NCBI RefSeq assembly: GCF_020283565.1
Contig: NW_025721047.1
Span: forward strand, 186,001-250,000
Direction: 5' to 3'
Source of the DNA: Trifolium pratense
Lineage: Eukaryota > Streptophyta > Magnoliopsida > Fabales > Fabaceae
DNA: 64,000 nucleotides
The notes under the pieces are model-generated. The model did no database searches, was not told where the DNA came from, and was given only the letters and a program-made list of their open reading frames with translations. Below are positions 16,905 to 28,600 of the stretch, one piece after another; position 1 is the first letter of the stretch, and every line of letters begins with the position of its first letter. A program made the position numbers and the translations under genes.

Positions 16905-17135
16905 AGTAATGTTTGATAAAATTAATACTTGAACTGACTTATAATTATGAAATAATCTAAAAAAGATATGTTTAATTAATATTTAATTTTTTTTAAGTAA
17001 GATGACAGAGGTAAAATTGAAAGAAAAAATGATAAACATATAAGCTACTTGAAATAACGTTTGAAAAATATGTTATAAACTAGTAAAATAAACAATAAAC
17101 TCTTTTTAAAAAATTGTTACCAAATATAAATTTTT
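16905..17135. mobile_element. Decayed copy of the 2632-2963 MITE
   Basis: It aligns by eye with 2740-2955 through GATATGTTT, TTTTTTTTAAGTAAGATGA, GGTAAAATTG, AAGCTACTTGAAATA and ATAAACTAGTAAAATAAAC, and ends with GTTACCAAA. The left end is badly eroded. Confidence 0.5.
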
Positions 17136-18973
17136 TAACTAAATGAATTTATAGTCTATAAGCCGCAAACTAACTTATGTGTCTTCCGAAATTGAGTCTA
17201 AATCTTATGTTAAAAGGTGTCTTTAACTTAATAATTTTTCCATTAATAATTTTTGTTTGTACAAAAATAATACTATAATGACAAGAAACCATCACACATT
17301 AAAATTGCGAAAATGAGTTGAATGCATTCCACTTCTAACCCGCCACAATTTGCGAGATAGGTAAGTTGAATGGATTATTGCATGTATGAATTTGTAGTGA
17401 AAATGTATGGATGGTCAAAAGAATTCACCTATATGAGCAGCAGCACCGACAAATGGATTGCTGGGTTGAATTGAATGTGCCGTGAACAATGGATACTTTT
17501 GGACACTAGTGTAACAATGATGGCTCCTAATCCATTTCACTCTACTCTATTAAGTTGTTATTAGTATTTCCATCCCAAAACAATTATTCTCGTTGTCAGT
17601 TGACATTTATTTTACCCCCTAACTTAGTCCCTTTTGCAAAAGGCTGATCATTCATTGATTTTGACCAAGTCAACCTACACGTGGGTATTGACTTACATGT
17701 CACATCAAACTTACATGTCACATCAACATGTGTTGACGTGGTATATAAGTCATTGTTTACACATGCATTAACTTGGTCAAAATCAGTGTGAGATCAACCT
17801 TTTACAAAAGAGACTAAAGTTACAGGCCAAAATTACAAGTTTATAAAAGGGTAAATAGGTTTTTACCCCCTGCAAAATAGCCGAATTTTGTGTTACCCCC
17901 TGCAAAATAAAAATTTTGGATTCCCCCCTCGTAATATCAAGATTCTTTGTATTTCCCCCTTGTTGGCCAACTTGGACATTATTGATGATGCGGCAAGGAT
18001 ACATGTCTTTTCTATCACTTTTTATTTATTTATTAAGTGCCATGTAGGTTAGTTAATTATATGTTTCCCAAAAACGTGGTGTATTAGTTTTGGTAGCTAC
18101 TAGTTAACCCGTCCATTTTTGGGTAATCGATAGAGTCCTTTAATGGTAATCTAGTTGATCAGTCATTAATGTAAGTTTCAGGTTGAGGAATTACAGTTTT
18201 ACGGGTAAAGTTTCGTTACTATTTAGAGATTACGTTTGCATGATTTTGGTTCATGCAAAAACTAAGGTTGAAAATTATTTGACAAAGAAAGAGGCCCAAA
18301 CAAAATTGGTTGGAGTGTTATACTCGAGATAAATTTCACACGATTTGCTTACTGTAAAAATTGATGAGACTCGAATAAATTTTAGCTAAAAACTAGTTAA
18401 TCAGTAGGTAAAATTTATTAATGTGGTAAGATTTCATTTTATAAATTTACAATTACAATAAACTTCTTCTATTTATCAAACTACTATAGTAGTGTTTCAA
18501 ATTATTTTCAACCACTTCAATTAAGTTACTTATGCTATCATATTCGGTTTGTATTTTCACTTCATAAAAACCATAAGTAATTGTCTTCTTTTGAATAAGC
18601 TTATTATACATGTAGATTCAAAACAATACTAGAAAAAGGAGCCGTCTCACCAATATTTTTGTACACAAGTAATTAAGAATTTGGTTGGTTTCAACTTTCA
18701 AGTTCCACATTTGGACAATATGCTTTTCTGCTAAGACTATTCCAAATTTCCAATTAAAAATATGCATATTATATTATAAAATAGAAAATAAATTATGCAT
18801 AAAATTGAAACCAATTGATCAAATGTATCATGTATGTTTCTGCAAATCAACAATTACGTCTAAGTCTACCAACAACTTGAAAATTGTATCTGTCTGTTAA
18901 TATTCGATGTTACACCTAAACATTTTATGTACCATCCCTTATGCATGGTTTATATTCTAATAATGAAGACCAA
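17136..18973. other. Intergenic DNA
   Basis: No gene was recognised. At about 17845-17960 a repeat remnant carries three spaced CCCCCTGCAAAATA / TTCCCCC phrases of the kind found in fold-back transposon ends. The 71-73 codon frames here have no features. Confidence 0.4.
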
Positions 18974-19504
18974 GGTTGTCAGAACCGGACCGGACATCGA
19001 ACCGGTAAGCTTACCGGTTCAAGGTTCAATTGGTCGGACCGGGGTTCAACTGGGTCGGACCATTTTTAATTAAATATATATATTTTAATTATTATATATA
19101 TATAAATATATAAGTAATTACTCAATATTCCATAGTTTTACACATTAAAAAGATAAAATGTCATAACGTCAATATAAAATAAAAACTTTAGTACATTACA
19201 CATAAAATTTCTAATTCAAATCAAATTAGAAATTACATAATGAACTAAGTTCTAAAAAATATTCACTGACTATTAAAATTAGAATCATACAAAATATAAA
19301 ATATAATATTTATTGACTATTAAAATTAGATACAAAATATCAAAACTATTAACAAAAAGAAAGAAGCAATATCAAAAGGGAAATTGAAACATAAAAAAGT
19401 GAGGCTAAAAAAAATTATTATAACAAAAGTTCACTTATTAATATGACAAATGTTTATTATTTATAAAAAAAAAAAAGTATGAGGTTTGTATGTATGTATG
19501 CTTG

Positions 19505-19618
19505 TCTAATATGGAGATATTGATTTGCACTATACTATTAGTCCCACATTGCTTGTTTCAAATTCTAATATGGAGATATTGATTTGCACTATACTATTAG
19601 TCCCACATTGCTTGTTTC
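19505..19618 (+). repeat. Direct duplication of about 54 bp
   Basis: The phrase starting CTAATATGGAGATATTGATT and running through ACTATTAGTCCCACATTGC to TGTTTCA occurs twice in a row, separated by a few bases. Each copy carries a GTCCCACATTG motif. Confidence 0.75.
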
Positions 19619-19651
19619 ACAAAAATTTGAGAGGTAGCTTCACTATAAATA
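19600..19651 (+). promoter_or_regulatory. snRNA-type promoter motif pair (USE plus TATA)
   Basis: GTCCCACATTG at 19600-19610 differs at one position from the plant upstream sequence element RTCCCACATCG that drives U-snRNA genes. TATAAATA follows at 19644-19651, 33 bp later. A gap of this size is the one used by RNA polymerase II-type plant snRNA promoters, whereas the polymerase III type is about 10 bp shorter. No U-snRNA sequence was recognised downstream. Whether it is active is unknown. Confidence 0.4.
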
Positions 19652-20032
19652 AATTGGGTAAGGTGTTGTTTGCAAATGCTTGTGGGGTCAAGTTTTCTCT
19701 CATTTAATAATGAGATGAATGCTTCCCAATGCAAGTATAGTAGTAAAAAAAATTATAAAAAGAAGTTTGGTTTTGACAGATTTTGAGCCGGTTTAGCGGT
19801 TCAATGACCGGTTCTTTGCGCCCCGAATTTTTTCCATTTTTTTTTTTATAAAAAATCCGGAACCGCTAAACCGCACTGGTCGGTTCACCGGTTTGACCCG
19901 GTTCATGGCCGGTTCGACCGGTTTTTTACCGGTTCGTTTACTGTCCGGTTTTCAGGCCAAACCGAACCGCATATATGGCCGGTTCACGGTCGGACCGGTC
20001 CGACCGGCCGGTCCGGTCCGGTTTTGACAACC

Positions 20033-20472
20033 GCATCACATCAAATAAATATAATTTTGGTTATTAACAACTTAGAACTTAATAGTGGGGAAAAAATAGT
20101 GACATTTTTAATAATTTATTATCATGTCACTATTGTATGGATTAAATTATTATAATCTTAAACCATAAAGAATCAAATGATTTGGACTTGGTCCTTAGAT
20201 TCTACATGGAGCTTGTCTGATAAATTGGATTTTATGAACAAACCAAATTCCCAACAAAAGAGCTCATGTTTCACTTGCTGTCATGCTCCACAAGTAATGA
20301 AGTGGTCTATGTGATGATTTAATCTTTAATCAGTGAGGCACATAAGTCATATATGATTGATTATGTTTTACATGAGTTCCTACTATTTACTCACTGTTGC
20401 ATTCAAGTGTTGCATACAGAAATAACTTCATCTACCTTTAGTTTGGTAAAAGCTCATTTCATTTATTGGTTT
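20033..20472. other. Intergenic DNA
   Basis: Nothing recognisable was found: no open frame over 60 codons and no inverted or direct repeat. Confidence 0.5.
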
Positions 20473-20742
20473 TAGGGCATGTTTGGATTGATTTATTTGA
20501 ATTTATCTACTAACATAGACACTAGTAAGATTGTTTGAGAGAGTTATGGAAAAAGCTTATGCCGTATCCATAAGATATTTCAGCTAATTTTCTTAAGCTC
20601 TCCATGATAACTTACAAAAACAATTTATAACTTGTATGAAAACTATAAAACTTCATTTTATCTTTTGTTATAAAAAGAGCGCGTACATAAGTTCTTATGC
20701 TATATGCGCTTAATTAAATTGTTTATCCAAAAAACACTTGCA
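20473..20742. mobile_element. MITE-like element, AGGGCATGTTTGGATT end
   Basis: The left end AGGGCATGTTTGGATT and the right end TTTATCCAAAAA are partly inverted. The interior contains GCTTATG and CATAAG motifs typical of hAT-like legume MITEs. A probable relative with ends TTATGTTTGGAT and TTCAAACAGGCCCTAA lies in intron 1 of the glucose transporter gene. Confidence 0.4.
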
Positions 20743-20960
20743 TTATGTAGAAGTACAACTAAACCTATACTTCCTCCTCTTTTTGGTCATGGGTTCTCTA
20801 TGAAACTCCAATATTCTTGTGTCCAATTCAAAGGCTGAATGGTTCTATTTTGGACATTGTGCTTGAAGAGCACAATGATGAATATAGCTGAAATATTGAA
20901 TCAATATTCTTTTGCTACAGGTGATTTCCATTTACCAGCATTGAGTTAGTAAGTAATAGA

Positions 20961-21077
20961 GACAGAGAAGCTGCAAGATCAATTCCTTAAAATATCCAAA
21001 GAGAGACAGAGAAGCTGCAAGATCAATTCCTTAAAATATCCAAAGAGAGACAGAGAAGCTGCAAGATTCAAAGAAGA
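20961..21077 (+). repeat. Tandem repeat, 44-bp period, about 2.6 copies
   Basis: GACAGAGAAGCTGCAAGATC starts at 20961, 21005 and 21049. The first two copies are identical over the full 44 bp, and the third diverges after GCTGCAAGAT. It lies just before the ABC-transporter fragment. Confidence 0.85.
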
Positions 21078-21247
21078 GCACAACAAATGGTGAAAATACG
21101 AACACAGTCCCATTTTACAAACTCTTCTCTTTTGCAGACTCTGGATAATGTATTAATGTTTGTCTCTAGTGCCAATTTGAATGAGCCAATTTAGCTTCTT
21201 AAAAAAAAAAGTACTAATGTTTGTGATTGTAATAAAAATATATGCAA

Positions 21248-21651
21248 GGTTATGACACCATTGTAGGGGAGCGAGGATCTAGATTATCTGCTGGACAGAA
21301 ACAGCGTGTGGCAATTGCAAGAGCAACTATTGGTGCTACTAGATGAAGTCAGCAGTGCCCTTGATGCTGAATCAGAAAAAGTAGTCCAGGGTGCACTGGA
21401 CGGAGTTATGGTGGACCAATTATAGTGGCACACAGGTTATCCACAATAAAGGGTACAAATTTAATTGCAATGATGAAGGAGTCATTGCAGAGAAAGGAAA
21501 TCATGAAACATTGATCAACAAGGGAGATGACTATGCTTCCATAGTAGATTCAAATCACTGGGAGAAGAATGACACAATTGAAAAAGACAATAAATTAACT
21601 GTAGATTCAGATCGCAACCAAGTCTTAGATGGAAGGAACCAACTTGTGTGA
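21248..21651 (+). pseudogene. Broken ABCB (MDR/P-glycoprotein-type) transporter, last nucleotide-binding domain
   Basis: In one frame 21248-21340 reads [20 protein letters not shown] followed by VAIARATI, the ABC signature region. The frame then shifts into [18 protein letters not shown] (Walker B and D-loop), shifts again to IVAHRLSTIKG (switch His), and again to EGVIAEKGNHETLINKGDDY at the C-terminal end. At least three frameshifts and a short deletion before the Walker B strand break the gene. Walker A and all membrane segments are missing. An AG just before GGT could be the old splice acceptor of the last exon. It is a dead fragment of an ABCB gene; the parent gene is not in the window. 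Confidence 0.85.
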
Positions 21652-22946
21652 GTGTGTGTGTACGCGTCCGCGTATATGTATAAACATATAGTATGTGTAT
21701 ATATTGCTTGTACATTAAACTTTTCACAATCTTTCCCACCTTTAAACTTCATAGCAAAAGAAAGCATCATGTAGCTACTACAACCAAAAGTTCTTAAAAA
21801 GCTCAGCAAGAAAAACTTGCAAATGCCATAATCAAATAATACTACCACATGTAGACTAAACAATAACATTTGAATAAAGTTCATCCTACAATGTTGAAAA
21901 CTAAAAAGAATGCAAGTACTGGCTAATGGTTATAACGATATCTAATCAATTAAATTTGTAGTGCTTTTTAACGGAAACCCGTCCTTTTATCATTTCTCCA
22001 ATACTAAATGGAATGTTGTGTATGAAGGAATTCCCTTGAAAAAGGCAACATGTTGTACGATTCCTTTTTTGGTGCTGGGTTTTAAGCAAAATTCACCCTT
22101 TAATTTTAACCTTTCAACAACAATATCTAGAAGTGTTTGTTTTCAAACTAATAAACTCTTAGTCTTAGAAAATAGAAAGGAATTCTTCTTAATAGAAATG
22201 TTTCATTAACTCAAGCTCAGCAAAGGAGGTTTTAGGTAAATTTGTCAAGAGTCCAATGCACAAATGGCATTTTGGGAAGGCTTAGCCCACCTGACATTAG
22301 TATATCTGTCCAACAAACACCATGAAAGAATATACTAATAACAAAATAACGATATTAACTGCCTTGCTAGTCTGCACCGTTTCATTAAATAATCATTAAA
22401 GAAAATCCTGTGAATAACAAATATAAAGGAATGCACAAAACCATCACAAAAATATTAGATGGCTTCAGTGTGCAAGTGCTAAGAATCAAAATATCACGTA
22501 AAACGGGATTCTGATAAAACAGCAATCGTCCATGTAGTACAGCTGGCTAACCTGAAGATTTTGCAGTCCAGAAAAGTCATTTAGAAATAAACTCTTCTGA
22601 ACTTGGTTGTCAAAGAGCAGAATTATTCAGAAGTTGCATTTCCACAGAAATTTTCATCAAAAAATATACAAATAAATCAATAGCAGTTAGAATCAGACCA
22701 AATTGTATTGGAAGGTAGGTCATTAAATATTTCTAATAAGTTAGCCTGTTTTCATATTTGAACATTAATAAATTAATAGTGTCATTCATCATGTGCGTAG
22801 ATTTAGTTATAACGTGTTATAACTCTTATTTTTGTATTTTATTGCTACTTCCACTCTAGCAGAATCAAAGTCCAAATTTTAAGCTTGAAAAAAAAAACGG
22901 CCAATGCAGAAAACAAAGAAATGCAATTCAAGATGAAGGAAAATAC
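21652..22946. other. Intergenic DNA
   Basis: No domain-bearing ORF was found. A short GTGTGTGT / ACGCGTCCGCG segment lies at 21649-21675. Minus-strand sequence here could be the continuation of a gene whose exon is at 22947-23075, but no further coding exon could be identified. Confidence 0.35.
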
Positions 22947-23075
22947 CTTAGAGGGAAGATGGCAATTCAACCGTTGATATGGAACAAATTCTCTGACAGG
23001 TTGATCAATCCCGGTGATTTTGAAGAGCCCGTCAATTGTCAACCCAACAGCCAGCGCTAGCAATGAGGACGAGAA
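22947..23075 (-). CDS. Orphan exon-like segment, 43 codons, unknown product
   Basis: On the minus strand an acceptor (TTTTGTCTAG) precedes 43 open codons that end at a donor (AAG, then GTATTTTCC). The translation includes SLLALAVGLTIDGLFKITG and DQPVREFVPYQRLNCHLPSK. Its length is an exact multiple of three, both splice sites fit, and the composition looks like protein, so it may be an internal exon or a fragment of one. It lies 220 bp downstream of the PPR stop codon on the same strand. No flanking exon was found and I do not recognise the family. Confidence 0.35.
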
Positions 23076-23294
23076 CTAGACAAAATCCAACCGTATAAGT
23101 TATTTAAAGTGATCTAACAATGATTCCAAATTTCCAACCAAACTGCTCCGTGGTTTTCTTCATTGTATCAACAGTATAGTGGCAAAATCAAAGATGTGGA
23201 AATTTCCTCGCGGACACCTTTATAAGTGCACAACCTGCACTGAGGCACCACATTGCCTTGCATAATCATTACTGCGTATGCACACCAAAAGTTT

Positions 23295-24758
23295 TCATGC
23301 TTCCACCCAACTACAACCACGATTTTTCCTTGCACCACTATCTAACATGGCTTGCCGCATCTCATTGGCTTCTACAGTCCGGCCTGCGGCAACATAGATA
23401 TCACGGAGGAGAATATAGTATCCCCCTTCATCTGGTTTTAACTCCAACAACTTCTTTATAACCCTTTCCCCCATGTCAACATCACCATGAATCCTGCAGG
23501 CTCCAAGTAATGCTCCCCAAATAACATCATTGCTAGGAATTGGCATGCTTGTAAGCAGATCATATGCCTCCTGTAATCTCCCTGAACGTCCTAACATATC
23601 CACCACAGCACCATAATGCTCGATTCTAGGTTCAACACCGTAGTCTCTATCCATGCTCCCAAACAATCTAATCCCTTCATCAATCAACCCCTTATGAGCA
23701 TATGCAACAAGAAGGGCCAGTATTGACACCCCATCAGGCACAACCCCAGAACCAATCATCCATTCAAACAATTTAAATGCATCATCAGCATAGCCGTGAT
23801 TAGCGCACACCATCATCATCGCGTTCCATGTGACCAAGCTCTTCCGCTTCATGCTATCAAACAGGTGCCACGCCTCCTCTAAGCATCCACACTTCCCATA
23901 CATATCAATTAGAGCATTACAAAGTGCAACCATCCACCCAAACCCATTCTCCTTGACAAACCGGTGCACCATCCTACCCATTTGCACATCACCTAACTCC
24001 GCACAAGCCGAAATCACACTCACCATGGTAACCTCATCCGGCCACACCCCGACAAGCCTCATCTCTTGGAACAATGCCAACGTATCACGAGGCCGCTTAG
24101 CTTGTGAATAACCAGACAACATGATGGTCCACGAAACCACATCTCTCTCAGGCATTTCATCGAAGATCTTCCTAGCAACATCCAATTCACCAGCCCTTAC
24201 GTGCGCAACAAGCAACCCGGACCATGACACAATATCAACATCCAAACCCACTTTAAGGGCATCCTCAAAGACTCTACGAGCCAAAATGGCCAGTCCCCTT
24301 ACGCCATACAAGTGTATCAACGCGTTCTGAACGTGCAAGTGACTGCAAAAACCAAACTTAAAAACAGCGCTATGTGTGTCCTGGACAAAAGGCGTGGTGA
24401 AAGAGCGTGACTTGAGCAAAAAGGTGAAGGAAAATTCATCTGGGGCGACACCCTTTTGCCTCATGCGGTTGAAGAAGAGAGTGGAGAGGGAAGGGGTGGT
24501 AGAGTAGGAATGGGCACGGATGAGAATGTTGTAGAAGAATGTGGATGGATGAGGCATTTGGTCGAACATGTTGTGGGCGTAGGATAAGTTGCCGAAGGGA
24601 GAGACAGCAGCAAAGCGGAAGAGCTTGCCTAGAACTACCGTGTGGTGGTGGAGGCAGGTGCGGAAGGCGTGAGCGTGGATGAGCTTGAGGTCACGCATGG
24701 AAGTGCACCTCTCTGCCATGTAGACGAGTGTTGATGCAACATTGGCACTTCCTCCCAT
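23295..24758 (-). CDS. Pentatricopeptide repeat protein, PLS class, E subgroup
   Basis: Single-exon gene of 487 aa. PPR repeats run from about residue 70 to 420, with typical motif starts such as FFYNILIRAHS, VVSWTIMLSGYSQ, LCNALIDMYGKCG, LVTWNAMMMVCANHG and EHYGAVVDMLGRSGRLQEA. The C-terminus (VIWGALLGACRIHGDVDMGE to GARKNRGCSWVEA) is the E domain. It stops there with no DYW deaminase domain. Proteins of this class bind single-stranded RNA in mitochondria or plastids and usually take part in C-to-U editing with a separate DYW partner. The N-terminus (MGGSANVASTLVYMAERCTS) is short and not clearly a transit peptide. The lack of introns is normal for the family. The target RNA cannot be told. 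Confidence 0.9.
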   Translation of the reverse strand: MGGSANVASTLVYMAERCTSMRDLKLIHAHAFRTCLHHHTVVLGKLFRFAAVSPFGNLSYAHNMFDQMPHPSTFFYNILIRAHSYSTTPSLSTLFFNRMRQKGVAPDEFSFTFLLKSRSFTTPFVQDTHSAVFKFGFCSHLHVQNALIHLYGVRGLAILARRVFEDALKVGLDVDIVSWSGLLVAHVRAGELDVARKIFDEMPERDVVSWTIMLSGYSQAKRPRDTLALFQEMRLVGVWPDEVTMVSVISACAELGDVQMGRMVHRFVKENGFGWMVALCNALIDMYGKCGCLEEAWHLFDSMKRKSLVTWNAMMMVCANHGYADDAFKLFEWMIGSGVVPDGVSILALLVAYAHKGLIDEGIRLFGSMDRDYGVEPRIEHYGAVVDMLGRSGRLQEAYDLLTSMPIPSNDVIWGALLGACRIHGDVDMGERVIKKLLELKPDEGGYYILLRDIYVAAGRTVEANEMRQAMLDSGARKNRGCSWVEA

Positions 24759-25694
24759 TATCGTCGTTGTTTGTTTCTTTTTCTTTTCAAAGTATTATTG
24801 TTATTGTTCTTGAGAGATTGAATGAATAGTTTTGTGTCGAAAGTGGAATTGCTCCCAAAATTTGTTGCCTTTGGTAGCCTAACGAGAGAGACAGGTGCAT
24901 GCAACACGGGAAAATTTGAATTGGAAACTTTACAGGAAGAGACAAAACCTTTTTGTCATTATAGTTAAGGGAATACAGGATTCAGTGTAGTTGTTATGAC
25001 GCAGTGCATCATAACTATCCGATTAAAATCAAACAAATTTTAATATAGTTTATCAAAAAAATATAAAAATTTTCATCTTTAAATATAAACCGTCTGAGTG
25101 ATACTATCATTGGTACGGACTACACCCAGGAGCTAGGGGTAGTCAGAAATAAAGTTGGAAATTACACTCAATCCAAGTTCGTCTAACTATCGCATTGATA
25201 TGTTAGATACTATCCAACACTGATATGTGTCTGATACTTTTCGATACGTATCGAAAACGGGAGGAGGTTGTCTCCAGTGACATTTCCCTCCTATTAGATC
25301 TAAACCCTTCATTTTATTTTTTTATAATTGTTTAATGATGACAAAAAAAAAAGGTGGATATCAACACTGAATATTCTCATGTGAGATATCCACGGGAGAC
25401 AATCTCTCCCCATCGAAATCGTATTCAATGATTAAATTTTTCGATACGTTGTTTTTTGATGTTTTTTTAATTAAAAAAATAATAGAATTTATGGTCCTAT
25501 CCAAGTTCCCAGCTGAAAAAAAGTTCGAATCGAACTTGATCCGAATTTTGAGCTGAATCAATTCATATCGAGTCGAGCTCAGACGAGTTCGACTTGACTC
25601 GACTCATTTCCGGCCCTAAGCAAGAGCTTGATTAAAATACTTTGTTTGTTAGTATGATTTTTCTCCTTGTTTTTTGTATTTTCAGTTTTGAAGG
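24759..25694. other. Intergenic region between two divergent genes
   Basis: This separates the PPR gene (minus) from the glucose-transporter gene (plus), so it should hold both promoters. No clear TATA or repeat boundary was identified. Confidence 0.45.
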
Positions 25695-28600
25695 ATGAAC
25701 TCCATTGTGTCCTCAGCGATCATCTCCACTCACTCTAACCCCAAACTCGTTTTCTTCTCCAAACCCAAAATCAAAACCAAATCTTACTCTCTCAATTACT
25801 CCTACCACCTTCCTAAGCTCAGAGTTTCAGCCATCAAGGATCAGAATCCAGAGTCAAAGATTCCTAATGTTGCAGATGAAGTAACAGAGCATCCATTGGA
25901 TGAAAATGGTGGTGGAGGATTTGACCTTGGGTGGTTGCCTGCTTTTCCCCACGTTCTGGTTGCTTCTATGTCTAATTTCACTTTTGGTTATCATATTGGG
26001 TCAGTTAGTTTCTCTTTCCATTTCCATGCTTGTTTCTAGGGAAATGATGGTTAAGGTTATGTTTGGATAATTAATGCTTATGTATAAGCTATTTCTATAA
26101 CAAAACATAAAATAAAACTAAAGCATTTTCTACAAGTTATAAGTTATTTTGGCATGCAATTATTGGGAGTTTATGGAAATATGCTGAAAAGGGTATATTT
26201 ACATGTAACATGTCATAAGCTGCATGACAATAAATTGTTTCGATAAGTTCTCCTAAACAGTCTCGCCTGTGGTTATGCTAGTAAATAAGCTCAAATAAAA
26301 CAATTCAAACAGGCCCTAAATAGAATTTTACTCTTATGAGTTCAGGTGACTGAGGTGAGTGTTCAATTTTTATTTTAATAAAATCAGTTTAATCTGATCA
26401 AGGTAATTGTTTACATTGTCTTTTCATACTTGTGAGCATAGCATTACAAGAGTAGTTTGACTGTGATTACAGATCAAACTATTTCTTGATGTGGCAAGCC
26501 ATGGTTGACAATGCTTGAAATGAAGTTTGCAGTTATAGTTGATTATAACAAGGGTCTTGCTACTACATCTTCACTAAGGAAAGAGAACATGTTAAAGAAT
26601 TCAAAAGTAGAAATTTTGCATTAGAGCAGTTTTTGTACTTTTGAGATAGAATTACTTATATGTAGCTCCTTAACATGTGCCCTTAGGGGTTAGCATTTTC
26701 CTTATTCCTTATAATAATATAAGATCACGTGGGATTCTTTCCTGTGATATGATGGGCTGAGATACAGCTTAATGAACATGAAAACTACCTGGTGATTTGG
26801 TATTTGATTTTCTAGCTTCTTATGAACGGTTTGAAACTGGATTGCATATTTTGCAGGGTCATGAATGGTCCTATTATTTCCATTGCTCGGGAACTTGGTT
26901 TTGAGGGAAACTCATTCATTGAGGGACTTGTTGTTAGTATATTTATTGCTGGCGCATTTATTGGGAGCCTAAGCACCGGTTCTTTGGTAGACAAACTTGG
27001 TTGTCGACTCACATTTCAGATTGATACAATACCCTTGATTCTTGGGGCGATAATAAGGTAGCATACATGGTTAATGAAATTTGTAGGTTTTGTCCCGTTT
27101 TCTTGAGGATCTTGAGATTGTCTAGCTTTCTTGTGAAAATTATTAAAATGAACCGTCGTAACTGAAGCAAAAACTTTACATAATATGATTTTCATAACTG
27201 ATTCATTTGCATAATTTGATCTATCCATTGTATATAATATTTATACGTGGTGATGGTCCATCTCTTTAGAATAACAAGTTCAAAGTTCTTACTAGAAGTC
27301 TTACTTGATGCTGTCAGGCATGATTAGGGAGCACTTTTTTGAAGTAATAACTTTTTTCGTGGAGCTCACGAAACCTTTTATACTGCTTTTTATCACAAAA
27401 TAAACTAATAGTAACACATACTACACTGATGTGAGACCTTCTGGTTTCCTACTAGTATAAATGTGTTATTGAGATAGTTGATCAGATTCAAACATGTAAA
27501 CTCGACAACCTTGCTAATTTTATAGAATATTCAGCATCATAAAAATTCTAAAATTTCTAATCTTCAGTGTTTTAACTTTGTTAATTTCCTCTCCAATTTA
27601 ATTTTGTACAATCTTCTAAAGGTAGTTCAAGCTTTACAAGGACAATTTGAGCAGCTTTTACAGCATTTCTAAATCTCTTCAATAATCATCTTTTTGCATA
27701 ATGTTTCTACTGTTGTATTGTTATACGCTATTTATCCTTTTGTTCTGAATTATCTTACTGTTATGCATACATGATTTATGATTATAACATGATTGGCTTT
27801 ACATTCTGGTTGATCGATAGTGTTTGTATTGCTCAAAGACTGCATACACTTTTGTTAAGATTATAGTTGATTTGTTAAAGGATATCATTATCATATCTCT
27901 TCCAATTTCTGACAGTGCAAATGCCCACTCCTTGGATGAGATACTTTGGGGAAGATTTCTTGTTGGTCTTGGTATAGGTGTGAATGTTGTTCTTGTTCCG
28001 ATATATATATCTGAGGTACTTATTGATATCAATGTTAACTTTTTAGTTAATTCTTATTTCTGTTCTCCAATTATTATAGGTTTACATGTCTGATTTCTAA
28101 GAGGCCAAATCCATGTAATATTTTCCATAAATGGCTGTTATTTATGGGGTGCCCTCTCATGTTAAGAGAGGGAAGAAACTTTAGGACAACAAAAAGTCTT
28201 TTTCTCTCACGTCTATTCACTGCCATATGTGATGTAGGTTGCTCCAACAAAATATAGGGGTGCCCTAGGGTCCTTATGTCAAATTGGTACTTGTCTCGGT
28301 ATTATTGCGTCACTATCTCTTGGAATTCCTTCTGAGACAGATCCACATTGGTAAGTTTCTTTGTATTTTCTTTCTCGTAGACTCATGGAATTAGCATTTA
28401 ATCCAAAGATTTTCACTTGTGTTTGTATGGTATATTGAGGTAAATAAATAGTTTTACTGGGAATATAAAATACGTTGAATGATAAACAAGGATGACAGGT
28501 TTATTTGACAAGCGACTTTTATAGGTTTCCGGAGATTCTCTGCCTAAATTGTCTGCTGATGTAATATGTGTGTGTATTTTTCATCTTCTATTTTGGTCGT

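Larger units (their letters stand above)
18974..20032. mobile_element. Nonautonomous DNA element with GGTTGTC...GACAACC ends
   Basis: The ends are GGTTGTCAGAACCGGACCGG and CCGGTCCGGTTTTGACAACC, inverted complements. Subterminal regions are dense in CCGGTT and ACCGG on both sides. The middle is AT-rich and includes a direct duplication of about 54 bp (19505-19618) and an snRNA-type promoter motif. No transposase is encoded. I found no clear target duplication, so superfamily is open. Confidence 0.65.

Noticed and set aside
23830..24330. Plus-strand ORFs of 93 and 69 codons
   Set aside because: They are antisense to the PPR gene and have no features of their own.
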